Shown here: positions 22,882 through 33,328 of the stretch, in pieces | How the letters are laid out: the number at the start of each line of letters is the position of its first letter | Numbering within the stretch: position 1 is the first letter of the stretch | NCBI GenBank assembly: GCA_029891385.1 | Contig: CM057231.1 | Coordinates: 68,092,990-68,156,989 of the forward strand | DNA: 64,000 bases | Source of the DNA: Erythroxylum novogranatense | Taxonomy: Eukaryota > Streptophyta > Magnoliopsida > Malpighiales > Erythroxylaceae | Direction: 5' to 3' | Notes under the pieces: generated by a model | Database searches by the model: none | What the model saw: the letters and a program-made list of their open reading frames with translations, nothing else | Told to the model about the DNA's origin: nothing | Made by a program: the position numbers and the translations under genes

Positions 22882-23798
22882 GTGATGAGCAAGAGATCAA
22901 GTGAAAGTGAATCAAGGCAAAAATCCGAATTTGCATGTTTTGTTTTATTTTGGAGTAATTTATGTAAAACAAAGCTGTAATTGCATTTTGAGCGATGATT
23001 ATTCAAGTGTCTTGTGTAATTTGGAGATTTTAGAATATTAATGTATTGTGGCTTGAAATGCTATTAAAGTTTGTAAAACTCTTAATTTATGTTGTTAATG
23101 AATTATGAATGATATATGGATGACGATGATGAATGTTGAGCATGAATGGTTGTTATATATATATATATATACATATTAGTGAGATGTTACAGAAAAGACA
23201 CATAGGAATTATGAATGATGAGTTGTAGTTAAATGTGACAAGTCAAATGAGATGAGAATTAAGAGTGGATGAAGAAAAGTTGGAATTTACAGGGTTATAA
23301 AATGATGTTGCATAGAGGAAGTGAAAATGGGACAATTTCCAAGTTCTTCATAGGGTAAGAATTGGTGCTCTGAATTCAGGGAGAAAACTGGATTGATCTA
23401 GGTAGAACTAGACAAAATTTTCTTCTAGAAAGTTGTAGTTTATCCTCTTAAATTTCCAACTCTATAAAGTATGTAAATTTTGGGTATCGGAGTTGAGAGA
23501 TATGAGCATTATAAGTGATGATGTTGTATGGGAAGTATGAACATAACAGCTATGGTGAATGATGAGAGTTGTATATGTTATGAGTCTTTTGAGTTAAGGT
23601 TTGGGAGTTTTATAGACTCCAATTGGTAATTTAATGTTTTAGGAGTGTTATTGCATTAGAATAAGTGAAATTAGGAAGATTATGAGTGAATATGATGTTA
23701 CAATGGATGTAGGGAGCATTGGAGGGGCTTTGGAGGGGTTTGGGAAACCCCCATGTTCGGACCTTATCAGGTCAAAAAATGACCCCCAGCCTCACCAA

Positions 23799-23890
23799 TG
23801 TCCATTTAACGGACATGGATGTCTGTTAAACGGACCTTTTCAGCCAAAAATGGTTTCCAACCCCGATAATGTCCGTTAAACGGACATTCA
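23799..23890. repeat. Three copies of a 17-bp palindrome in LTR B
   Basis: TGTCCGTTAAACGGACA and two variants lie within about 90 bp. Each arm (TGTCCGTT/AACGGACA) is self-complementary. Confidence 0.85.
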
Positions 23891-24598
23891 TGGGTCAGCT
23901 TCATGAAATTTGCATTTTTGCCCATTTTAAAATCTGAATCTCATTTTATGTCTTCATAAAAGTTGTATATCTAGAAGTCTACTTTCAAATGGTCTAAGAA
24001 CTAACTCAATAAGATATATGTAGCAAAAGTTATGACAATTTCTCCAAGACAGGTACCATATGATTGGGGATGTAAACATGTTTGAATCTTTTGGTCATAA
24101 CTTCGCCATCCGACCTCTGAATGAAGTGATTCTTGAAGAAATAGCTTCCTAACGCATGTATATATCTATAAATAAAAATTGGAATCTTTTAGAGTTAATT
24201 TGAAAAAGATTGATGGAAAGATCGTGAGGGGTCGGTTGAGAGAGCATGATTGGGGTGTGAACGTATCCTGGCTTTTTAAGTATAACTCCATCTATAGAAC
24301 TCCGATTGAGATGGTTCTTGCTTTAAATTAAACTAGAGATTTAGAGCTACAATTTTTGTGAAGAAGTCAATTTGTGATTTTGGTTATTGTCTGGTGTGGG
24401 CACACCACCACTTGTGGTTTGAGATGTTATGAGAATGATGACTAAAGAGGGTTCATGGAAATAACCCTTCAAGGTAATACGCATGCTCATGTTTTATGAT
24501 TTTCGGAACGATCCGATGATGGTTAAGAGAATTCCATTGGATTAAGCTCACATTTCATGATTCAAAATTGGGCTTCGCAATCGGGGTCTAACAGTGTG

Positions 24599-24610
24599 TG
24601 GTATCAGAGC
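24599..24610 (+). other. Relic primer-binding site inside collapsed LTR B
   Basis: TGGTATCAGAGC lies five bases after the first LTR end, showing that the B family is primed by tRNA-Met. Confidence 0.9.
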
Positions 24611-24999
24611 AAGGGTTGGGCTCCGAAACGGGATCCAACAGGAATGGTGAATGAAATCAAATCACACTCACTTATTAAACTTTGCTCCATCAATTACCAA
24701 ACTCTTATAGGTTTACTCCACTTCAAATGGTCGAGTGTTATCTTGTCCAAATATTGCAAGTGTACTTTTTAGTTTTGGGGTTTTAGATTAACAAATTGAA
24801 TACTTCAACACAATATATACAATACAACTAACAAAATTAAATATTAAAATGAAATAAAGTTCAAATGCTAAAGAAAACTAATTAAGTAAGAATTACGAAT
24901 AAAGAAGAAATCTCCTATTCTATTTTTAAAACAAGTGATAAAATCTCCTTGAAAATGAGCTTTGGCTATCACCGTTCAAAACTAATTTGATGGGATTAG

Positions 25000-25395
25000 A
25001 AATCACTAAGTTTGGATGGTAAACCTTAAAGGGCTCTCTTTAAGTCCAGGATCTTGATTAATGAACTCCATTTCTCAAGACCCCATTGAGTGCTCTTGAG
25101 CCTTAGAACCTTAAAGGACTCTTTAAGTCCAGGATCTTGATCAATGAACTCCATTGCTCAAGATCCCGTTAAGCGCATCTTAGTGTGTGTGGTGGATTAA
25201 AAATCACTAAGTTTGAAATGATAAACCTTAAAGGACTCTCTTTAAGTCCAGGATATTGATCAATGAACTCCATTTCTCAAGATCCCATTGAGCGCTCTTG
25301 AGCCTCAGAACCTTAAAGGATTCTTTAAGTCCAAGGATTTAATCAATGAACTCCATTGTTTAAAACCTTGTTAAAACCTTAAAAGATTCTTGTTA
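25000..25395. repeat. 201-bp tandem duplication in the Athila-like 3' LTR
   Basis: Two units begin 'AAATCACTAAGTTTG' at 25000 and 25201. Each contains the phrase 'AACCTTAAAGG..CTCTTTAAGTCCAGGAT' twice. The 5' LTR has one unit (57620-57830). Confidence 0.85.
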
Positions 25396-26094
25396 AAAGA
25401 GAATCAACAAGATCGCAAGTTGACATACATGAGACTTCATATATTTAAGCACAGAATTCTACATAAACAAATCCACAACACCTTACATTGTTCAACGCTT
25501 AATTAAACTCTAATTAAGCAAATCTAACTACAAAGCAATAAACCCCAACTCGGCTGTTCATAAAAAAGTAGTTAAGCGTGACAATGTAAACTACTAATCT
25601 AAACAAAACATTAAATGTCCAACATTTAATTAAGCTATAATCGAATAGCATCACTACAAGTTACAAATCCTAGACCTAGGCATTCATAAATCATAGCTAA
25701 ACTACGGATTAAGCTACTCCCCTTTGAAGCTCGGTGAACTCCAACCATCATTGTATCTCTAGGAGAAAATGAATGCCTAACCCCGCATTGTAACCGGAAA
25801 CTTCACAACTTGTGACGAATCTAAGCTACTTATGATAGAGTCAGCAGTGAACATGGAAAACAAAACCTATGTGAAATTGTCCCTAGGGAACCCCGAAGGG
25901 AACCCTGGGTGGCAGACGTGAGTGCTTCCTCTTCTTCTCTCTTCACTCGAAGGTTTCCTTTTTCTCCCCGAATGAATGTCGATCCCCTCTAAGATGATTG
26001 TTCTAACCTAATTTGGCAAGATTTAAAGGATGGGTCACGGGCCGGGTCGGTACAGTGAGAGAAATTTCTATTTGGAGTCCGGGTATCTGTCTGC

Positions 26095-26251
26095 ACGTCA
26101 CGACGAGTGAATTATTTGACGTCAAGGCGCACGGCTGCTTGTTCTGTCGCCGCGGCGTGTGAATTGTTAGACGTCGCGTTGTGCTCCTCTTGATCCTCGT
26201 CGCGTCGAGATACTTTGTAGGCGCTGCGGCGTGCACTTCTTGATCCTCGCC
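26095..26251. repeat. CpG-rich GTCGCGGCGTG island, split by the LARD
   Basis: Alternating CGTCGCG/CCGCGGCGTG words with about 25-35-bp spacing. The island resumes at 40498-40615 on the other side of the insertion. Confidence 0.8.
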
Positions 26252-27104
26252 TGTAACATCCCATCTCCCTATTAAGGGTTAGGACCCGAAACTTCAGTAT
26301 ATGCTAGCTCAAAGAGAAATTAAGACAGTGCATTTTCTTGCTCATGCATCATGTTAACATATAAGCATATAAATACGGAATGTTTTCACATAAAAGTGGT
26401 ATGTGCACTCATTGAAAACTTCTGGGTATAATTGATATTAAATGTGATTTTATTGAAAATAAGGAGTAGAAGGAGTGGAGAGAGTGATCTAGGTATGAGT
26501 TGAGATAAGGAAATGGTTGGAAATAAAATTGGTAGTGATCTGGAAAATATTCACTGAATATGCTTCAGTCTTTTAGTCATAATGTTTTCTATAGTTTTCC
26601 AAACGAGATGATTCTTAATTTGGATTAATCTAGAGATAAATGGCTATATTTTGTGTAAAGACATCAAATTTCAGTTCTGTCTCTAAGAGTTTCAAAAGTT
26701 GTCATGAAGTTGAGAATATGGTGCAGGGCGTTGAAAGTTAATCGTAAAATTCGTGTTCTGATTTCGGAAATTTTTTTTTGGGATTGATATAAATAGATTT
26801 TGGCAAAGTTACCTTCTATAAAGTTGTAAATTATCTTTCTATATTTCCATTGATATGAAGTATGAAATTTTCGGACAATGGAGTTGGAAGATATGATCAT
26901 TAGAAGTTGTGATGTTGTTTAGGATGGAACTTTCAGGATAGTCACTTTAATTTGGAATTTTAACCCTTATAGAGGAAGAAACTGTTTTTAAGTTCTTCAT
27001 CAAGGTTGTAGATCTTTATTTTATCTTTCAAACGATATATTATATGAAAAATTTGGGCATCGGAGTCAAAAGTTATGATTCTTATAAGTAGATACATTCT
27101 GGAC

Positions 27105-27480
27105 GAAATGAGACGGCAATCGCTCATCGCCCCGCCATCGCTCATTGTCTCGCTTGACTTTTTACGTCTTTGTTTGACTGTCTCAGTTACTTTTCAAAAA
27201 AATGAGACGCTAGAAATGAGACAAAATACTGTTCATTGTCTCGCCATCGCTCATCGCCTGCTTTTCATTGTCCGCTTTTATCGCCCCGCCATCGCTCATC
27301 ATCTCGCTTGACTTTTTGCGTCTCGGTTTGACCGCCTCATTCATCGCTCAAAAAATGAGATGATAGAAATGAGACAAAGTACTGGTCATCGCCTCAGTTC
27401 GCTCATCGCCTGCTTTTCATCGCCCGCTTTTATCGCCTCCGCCATCGCTCATCATCTCAGCTTGACTTTTTGCGTCTTAG
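27105..27480. repeat. ATCGCC/TTGACTTTTTGCGTC repeat island in LTR C
   Basis: Short words such as CCATCGCTCATCGCC, CGCTTGACTTTTTGCGTC and GCCCGCTTTTATCGCC recur irregularly. Confidence 0.8.
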
Positions 27481-28494
27481 TTACTATACATTGTTACCTT
27501 CTGATCCATTTTCTACCCTTAAAATGTTGGAATTGGGCTTTGAGGTCTTAATAAGAGTTGTATCTCTTGAAATTCTCTTTCCATTCATATAAAGAACACC
27601 TTAATCCGATATCTGTAGGGAAAGTTGTGAAGAGTTTCCCAATCTGTATTGTCTGATGAAGTCATCATCGTCTCAAAATGACGTCATCATCTTTTGCTTT
27701 TGTTTTTGACCCCTCAGATGAAAGAATTGGCCTTTAAGGTCTTCATGAAAGTTGTAGCTCTTCATGTCCTATTTCGATCCATTCAAAGAACACATCAATC
27801 CAAAATTTTTAGAGAAAGTTATGGCTGTTTCCCCGAAACAGGTTTAGTATGATTGAGTTCATAAACATGGTTGCTTCTTTTGACCATTACTTCTTCTCTA
27901 GACCTCTAAATGACTTGATTCTTGAACCATTGGATTCGTAAGAATTTTTTCTACACCTCCACCAATAATCATGGCTATATGAAATTAAGGGGGATATATT
28001 GAATGAAAAGAGTGGGACGGGTACAGTGAGTGTGTTTTTAAAGGATATGAATTGTTGTTATTCCATTGAACATACTTCAGTATTTTGATGATTTTTGGAG
28101 CTATATCGATACAAATGAGATGATTTTTCATTTGTGATAAACTAGAGACATGGAGATACAAATGGTATGAAGAAATTGTAATCTACTTCAGTCACTAAGA
28201 TGTTTTAATTTCAGATGGAAGTTGTATATAGTATACTGTTATGGACAAGAGCAGTCCAAACATATTTGAAGTATATCTTTTGAATCACTGAACCGAATCA
28301 AATGAGTTGGAGGCATTAGAACTTAAGACAGTTAGGGACATTTTTCTGAAAGAAAGTGTTATGTTAGAATGTTCAAGGTTATTTTTGTCAAGACTCTTAA
28401 GTTTTAAAGAGCATAAGCTTATAAGGAAGGATAAAATGTACTTTTTGGACTCATTAATGGAAAAATTGGAAAAAAGAAGAAGTAATGTCTGGCT

Positions 28495-28502
28495 TATAAA
28501 TA
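28495..28502 (+). promoter_or_regulatory. TATA box of LTR C
   Basis: TATAAATA is followed by a purine-rich tract from about 28515. The same site lies in LTR D at 38516. Confidence 0.6.
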
Positions 28503-28727
28503 AAGGGGAGAACGAAAAAGGACAAAAAAAGAGAGAAATATCATGAATAAGAAAGAGAAATACGAAGAGAAGAAGAATGAAAGAGAGAGAAAGAAGAGAT
28601 AACAAGTTAGGGTTTTAATTTCCTTAGCCTTCAAGAGAGATTTTAAAGTTGTTCAAGAAGAGAAAATGTAAGAGGAAGAAAAGAGCTTCTATTTGAGCTA
28701 AAGATCTCTTTTTGGTGAAAGATCAAG

Positions 28728-30116
28728 GTAAGATCTTTTTGACTCTTTTGGATTTTTGGAAGGATTCTAACTTATGGAGTTTAGAAAATGGTTGGGTTTA
28801 AATGTTCTAGAATTAATTTTGGAGATTTTGCATTGTGGGATTTTTAAGTGGATTTATATTGAATGAGATTTGGTTTGTTTTAGGAAATCAAGAGAATCCT
28901 ACCCAAGAACAAGGGGAAAGACAAATTTGACTCGAAATTTTGCAAGCCAACTAGGTGGGTAATATATATTTATGGTTTTTGTGTAAATGGGCAATATGCC
29001 TAAATGTGTACATATGTTTAAATTGCTAAGCTATGAATGGGGGTTTGATATTATGAGATCATGTGAGGTTAGAAAAGAGATGATGAAAAATTGAGTTATG
29101 ATATAGAATAACCAAGTGTTCTTGAAGTGTAGCTTATGAATAAGCTAGACATATATAAAAAAAGGGGGTAAAGATTGAAAGGAGCATTCAGATTGATCAT
29201 GTACAAATGAAGTGTAAGTCTAAGTTCAATGAGACATGTATGAATTTTGAAATGGGAATGAGCATAATATGTGTTCTAAAACATACCCGGGGTTGTCATT
29301 AAGCATGCATTGTACATAGTCCATTTATTATCTGTGTGTATTTATTGATGAGTGTGAAATGGGTGTTTTGCATATATGGGTCAGGTGTCAAGTGTCCACA
29401 TTCTAACGCTCCGAATTGGGAAGCAAATGCTATTTTGGAGCGTACTGTGAGTAGACCTAGATAGTCTTACTTTATTGTTTGTTTTGTTTATGTTATAAAC
29501 TGAGTGATTATGACTAATTATGAATGTGTCTTGATTGTTGAAATTCGGACAATGAAGGTCCGATGAAGGTGCTATATGAATGAGATATTGAAGTGTTTAA
29601 ATGTGCATTTGTATTTGGATATGAATGAAATTGTGGAATTCTCCAGTTCAATATAGAATGCCAGACTAAGGTCCGATGATATGAGAAAGTGATCGAATGG
29701 GATATGCAAGTGTGAGTGATGCATTCCATCGCATGAATGCATGCAACATAATGGCAGTTGTGACCAGAGTAGCCACCGATCAGAGCTTCAAGTTCAACGT
29801 ATGAAAAAGAGCCTCGAGCTCGAAAGTGATTCAGAGCCTCAGGCTCAACGTTTAATGAGCCCTATATGGGACATTTATTAATGATCCCGGTATTCAATAG
29901 ATACGGGACAATTTAGGCACTCGATCACAACAAAGTAGCAAATGGAAAGTGAGTCTCATGTGCACTACATATGCATGATATGAATGATTAAATTCTATTA
30001 AATGTGAAATAAAAATGATGTGAATATGATTTGTATGTTATATGATGAGTGAGTCATCGGTGATGGTCACTCACTGAGTTCGCAAAACTCACCCAAAATT
30101 TGCAAATATTTTTCAG
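28728..30116 (+). promoter_or_regulatory. Candidate spliced leader in LTR C: 71-nt exon at 28884-28954
   Basis: Donor 28728 (ATCAAG|GTAAGA), acceptor ending 28883 (GTTTTAG|GAAATC), donor 28955 (CTAG|GTGGGT), acceptor ending 30116 (TTTTTCAG|GATTAA). All four sites are kept in LTR D. With the TATA box at 28495, exon 1 would be about 200 nt and purine-rich. Confidence 0.52.
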
Positions 30117-30508
30117 GATTAAGAAGAATACCCTGTTAGGCCAACGAGAGTATACCTATAACATTCAAGTGAAGGATAGAGGTCGGGATCAGTTTGCATC
30201 TGCATGCATGTCTTTATTTTTGCATTAAATTATATATTCCGCAGCTTCCGTATAAATTGTATTTTGAAATGACTCAAGTGTTTGTATTTGTGAAAGGGCC
30301 AAATGGCCATATGGGAATTTCGTAAATGGCATTGTATGATGGGAAAGGGCTTATGCCCTATTTGATTATTGACTTCCGCAGGTGTGTCAAAAAAAATGCC
30401 GCTTTGGTTGAGTAAGTGTTTTAGCAAACCACCCTCACGAGGCACGGACTTGGATATCACCATTGATGTCAGGTTCGGGTCTTGCAGGAGTGGGGTGCTA
30501 CATTTATG

Positions 30509-30520
30509 TGGTATCAGAGG
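30509..30520 (+). other. Primer-binding site of the LARD-like element
   Basis: TGGTATCAGAGG lies six bases after the LTR end. Confidence 0.88.
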
Positions 30521-31229
30521 CCAGAAGTACTATCTTATATGGGCATTTTGAAATATTTGTCAAGTTATATGCATATGCATATTAGTCATGTCATAGCAGA
30601 CAGCGAAAACTGATCCCCTAGTATGAGTCACATGCATGAGCATTTTCTTAAGAGTTTGAGCGGTTAATGCATTGAGAAAATTGATGATTTTACAGAATGT
30701 GCGAAAATGAAGGTTTATGGACATCTTGGAAATGGGAAATAGCATATGGTTTTGTATGATAGATAAAGGTTCACCCCAATGGGTGTATGTACCCTTAAAG
30801 GTGATATAGGTGGGAATAGGTATATTGTTAAAGATTGATTGAGGAAAAAAATTCCGGATATGAGTAAAAACGAGGAGACTAAAGTGTACAGGTAGAATGA
30901 AATTTAATCATAAAATTTTTATGATCATAAAAGGATGACTTTGAAAACAAAATGGTTATGTGAGTATTGTGATAAGAGTTTATAATTCAGTATTAGGAGA
31001 TAGATATGTCCTCGAAGGTGAGATATAAATGTGAATACACTGTCATGGGTTGTTTAAAAAAAATGAATGATGAGATTAAGGTGTACAAGCCAAGTTGTTA
31101 TGACTTTGAAAGGTTGAACTTGGACTTAGAATGGTTGTGTGATTATCGATATAAGAGTTTATGATTCAATATGAGAATATATTTGTGGAATGGAGATTTA
31201 AGCTTCATATGGATTATGCCCTTACAATT
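30521..31229 (+). other. Internal region of the LARD, left part, non-coding
   Basis: No frame above about 60 codons and no gag motif. It contains phrases repeated in degenerate form (for example GGTGATATAGGTGGGAATA at 30800 and GGTGAGATATAAATGTGAATA at 31017). Confidence 0.7.
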
Positions 31230-31234
31230 ATAAA

Positions 31235-33323
31235 TGTTGGAGTTATGTAAATATAATGCCCTGGAAAGCAAGTGTATTTACATGTAACTTTATCTTCTTC
31301 AGTTACAGTTTTGTAATGAAAATATTTATTATTAATAAAATAACGAGTTTGGTTTTATCTATTAGCATTATATATCTGGTCATAAGGTACCAAGATTCTT
31401 TTGTAAGTAATATATATATACATAGAGATGTATGGGAAACATGTATATTATTAGAATCAATTAATTGATTCACGCTGAATAATCAAGTTGGTCGCTTGAT
31501 TATGGTTTAGATCTATAGTGTTGCGATTTATCTCCATATAAGTAAATGAGTTTACTTTAAGGGAATGATGAGTTTCATATCATGATAGTAGTTGACTATC
31601 GATAATGGCACTATTAAATGAATCTAGAATCAAGTATGTTTTCAAGAATAAAGTGGGCAGTTACTTGGATCTTAAAACATACAACTTAAGCATTCGCTTA
31701 TTATGAACCATAATCTTGATGAGTGGTGAACTCATATATGTTTCATTATAATTCTTGATATGATCGGAATAAATTTTTACAGAGTATTAATCCAGTTTTT
31801 GCGTGTTGGAATTATTAATTGAAACATGTATCAGGGAACATTCACTCAAATAAAGAGTTTATAGTGTTATCATCTCTTCTAGATGTTTTAAGGAGATTTG
31901 GTGATTAAACTGACGCCAGTAGTTTGATGGACTAGCTACCCATCAAGTCTTAACACTGAGATGAGATCTTATGTGTTAATTACCATATAAAGTAAAATAA
32001 GAGATCTAGAAGGAAAAACCAACATAAGGGCAAAACAGTAATTTTACCCTTTGTTGTGCGAATGGCTATAATAAGGTTCTAAATAGGGTTTGCAATTGGA
32101 CATATTCTCATAATATTTAATAATTCCAGAGTTCAACTAATTGTCTTTAGTGGAATGACATTTAGTTAATAAGCTAGAATTAATTCCAATGAGATCAATT
32201 AATTCGGCTTATCGAGCTTGAATTATCAAAGTCCAATAAGATTCTCCACTTGGCTTTAAGGAAGGTTATCAAGCTAAGTAAGAAATATAAATGGAGGTTA
32301 ATTAGAAGCCCATAATTGAATCTTGGGCTTGGTCTAATTAAAGAAGCCCAAATGTACATTTAGTAATGGGCTTGGTTTTTTGGTTTAATGTAATTAATTA
32401 GATTAATTATATTAAAACAATTTTTTTAAGAAGAAGATAGCAATTTCAGTTATTCCTAGGTTAAATGTGTAACCACACAATTGACATTAAAATGCTAAAT
32501 AAAGATGGTCTTTATTATGGTTTATCATCATTAAATGGAGTTATGAACTTACCATTAAATGGTTTAATGGTTGTCTTTTAATGTTGGCTTGTAACCTATT
32601 TGCATTCATTAGATTAAAGATGAAAGATGTACATTAAATGGACCATCTTCCTTCTTTCTTCTTGGAAAAACCAAAATTGGGTATTGAATTTTAGGTTATG
32701 GTCTTTTCAAATAGCCATCATAAAGATAAATGAAGATAATCTCATTTATTGGCTATTTTTATGAGTGATTAATGAAAGAAGTGATGCATTTGATGCCTCT
32801 CTCTCCTTCCATCCATGCATATACAAAATTGGTAGGCAAGAAAGAGTTCTTGCATGTTCTTTACACCTTCTCTCCTTTCATGAAAGAGAGAATCGAAAAT
32901 ACCAATTGAAAGAGTTTCAATTTTGCTTCTTCTTCTTCTAAGAAAATCTCCTCCAAACATTTCTTCTCCTTTCCCACCAAAGGATTTTGTTAACCTAATT
33001 GTCCTTGAAGAACATGTGGTAAATCTAATTGGTTGAGGATACTATAACAAGGAAAAAGTAGATTGCTAAAGGAAAAGCGTCAAAGGCAAAGGATTTGGAT
33101 ACACGAAGAAGGAGAGGATAGCGCAACGAGGATTTAAAGTTGTAGCGAAGGAGTCGGTAATACTCCTCGATCTTGTTTATATTTTATTATCCTTATACCA
33201 TATCATGTATGGATTGGCATGTTGATTTGGATTTGTTGCTTCCGCTGCAAGTAATGATTTCTTAAAATTTTTTAAATCTACTGTTTTTCCAAACAAAGCA
33301 TGTTTTCTTTTTCCGATCCAACA
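31235..33323 (+). mobile_element. Solo LTR of family F with ATAAA target duplication
   Basis: 2,089 bp, starts TGTTGGA and ends TCCAACA, flanked by ATAAA at 31230-31234 and 33324-33328. No PBS or second LTR follows, so it is a solo LTR nested in the LARD. The plus orientation is a guess from the GCTTCCGCTGC..CCAACA end. A truncated copy lies at 13268-14863. It has no coding capacity. Confidence 0.9.
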
Positions 33324-33328
33324 ATAAA

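Larger units (their letters stand above)
21113..24640 (+). mobile_element. LTR B (Tekay-like gypsy), collapsed element with GGAAT target duplication
   Basis: It starts TGTTGGATCCCG and ends CGGGATCCAACA, with GGAAT at 21108-21112 and 24641-24645. Inside, a first LTR end (GGGGTCTAACA, to 24593) is followed by a primer-binding site at 24599-24610, AAGG, then a 26-bp second LTR end (24615-24640). So this is one whole LTR, the first bases of the internal region and the last 26 bp of the second LTR; the rest is deleted. No ORF. It inserted in the Athila-like 3' LTR or next to it. Confidence 0.9.
24646..26251 (-). repeat. 3' LTR of the Athila-like element, part 1
   Basis: It matches the 5' LTR from about 57590 on (for example 'TCAATGAACTCCATTTCTCAAG', 'GTACAGTGAGAGA', 'GTCCGGGTAT'). 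It carries a 201-bp tandem duplication not present in the 5' LTR. It is cut at 26251 by the LARD-like element and continues at 40498. Confidence 0.82.
26252..30502 (+). repeat. 5' LTR (C) of the LARD-like element
   Basis: 4,251 bp, starts TGTAACATCCC and ends GGGGTGCTACA. It contains a CATCGC-rich island, a TATA box and exon-like blocks. Confidence 0.92.

Noticed and set aside
31256..31468. 70-codon frame at the start of solo LTR F
   Set aside because: Hydrophobic low-complexity translation of AT-rich LTR sequence, with no partner in the other copy.
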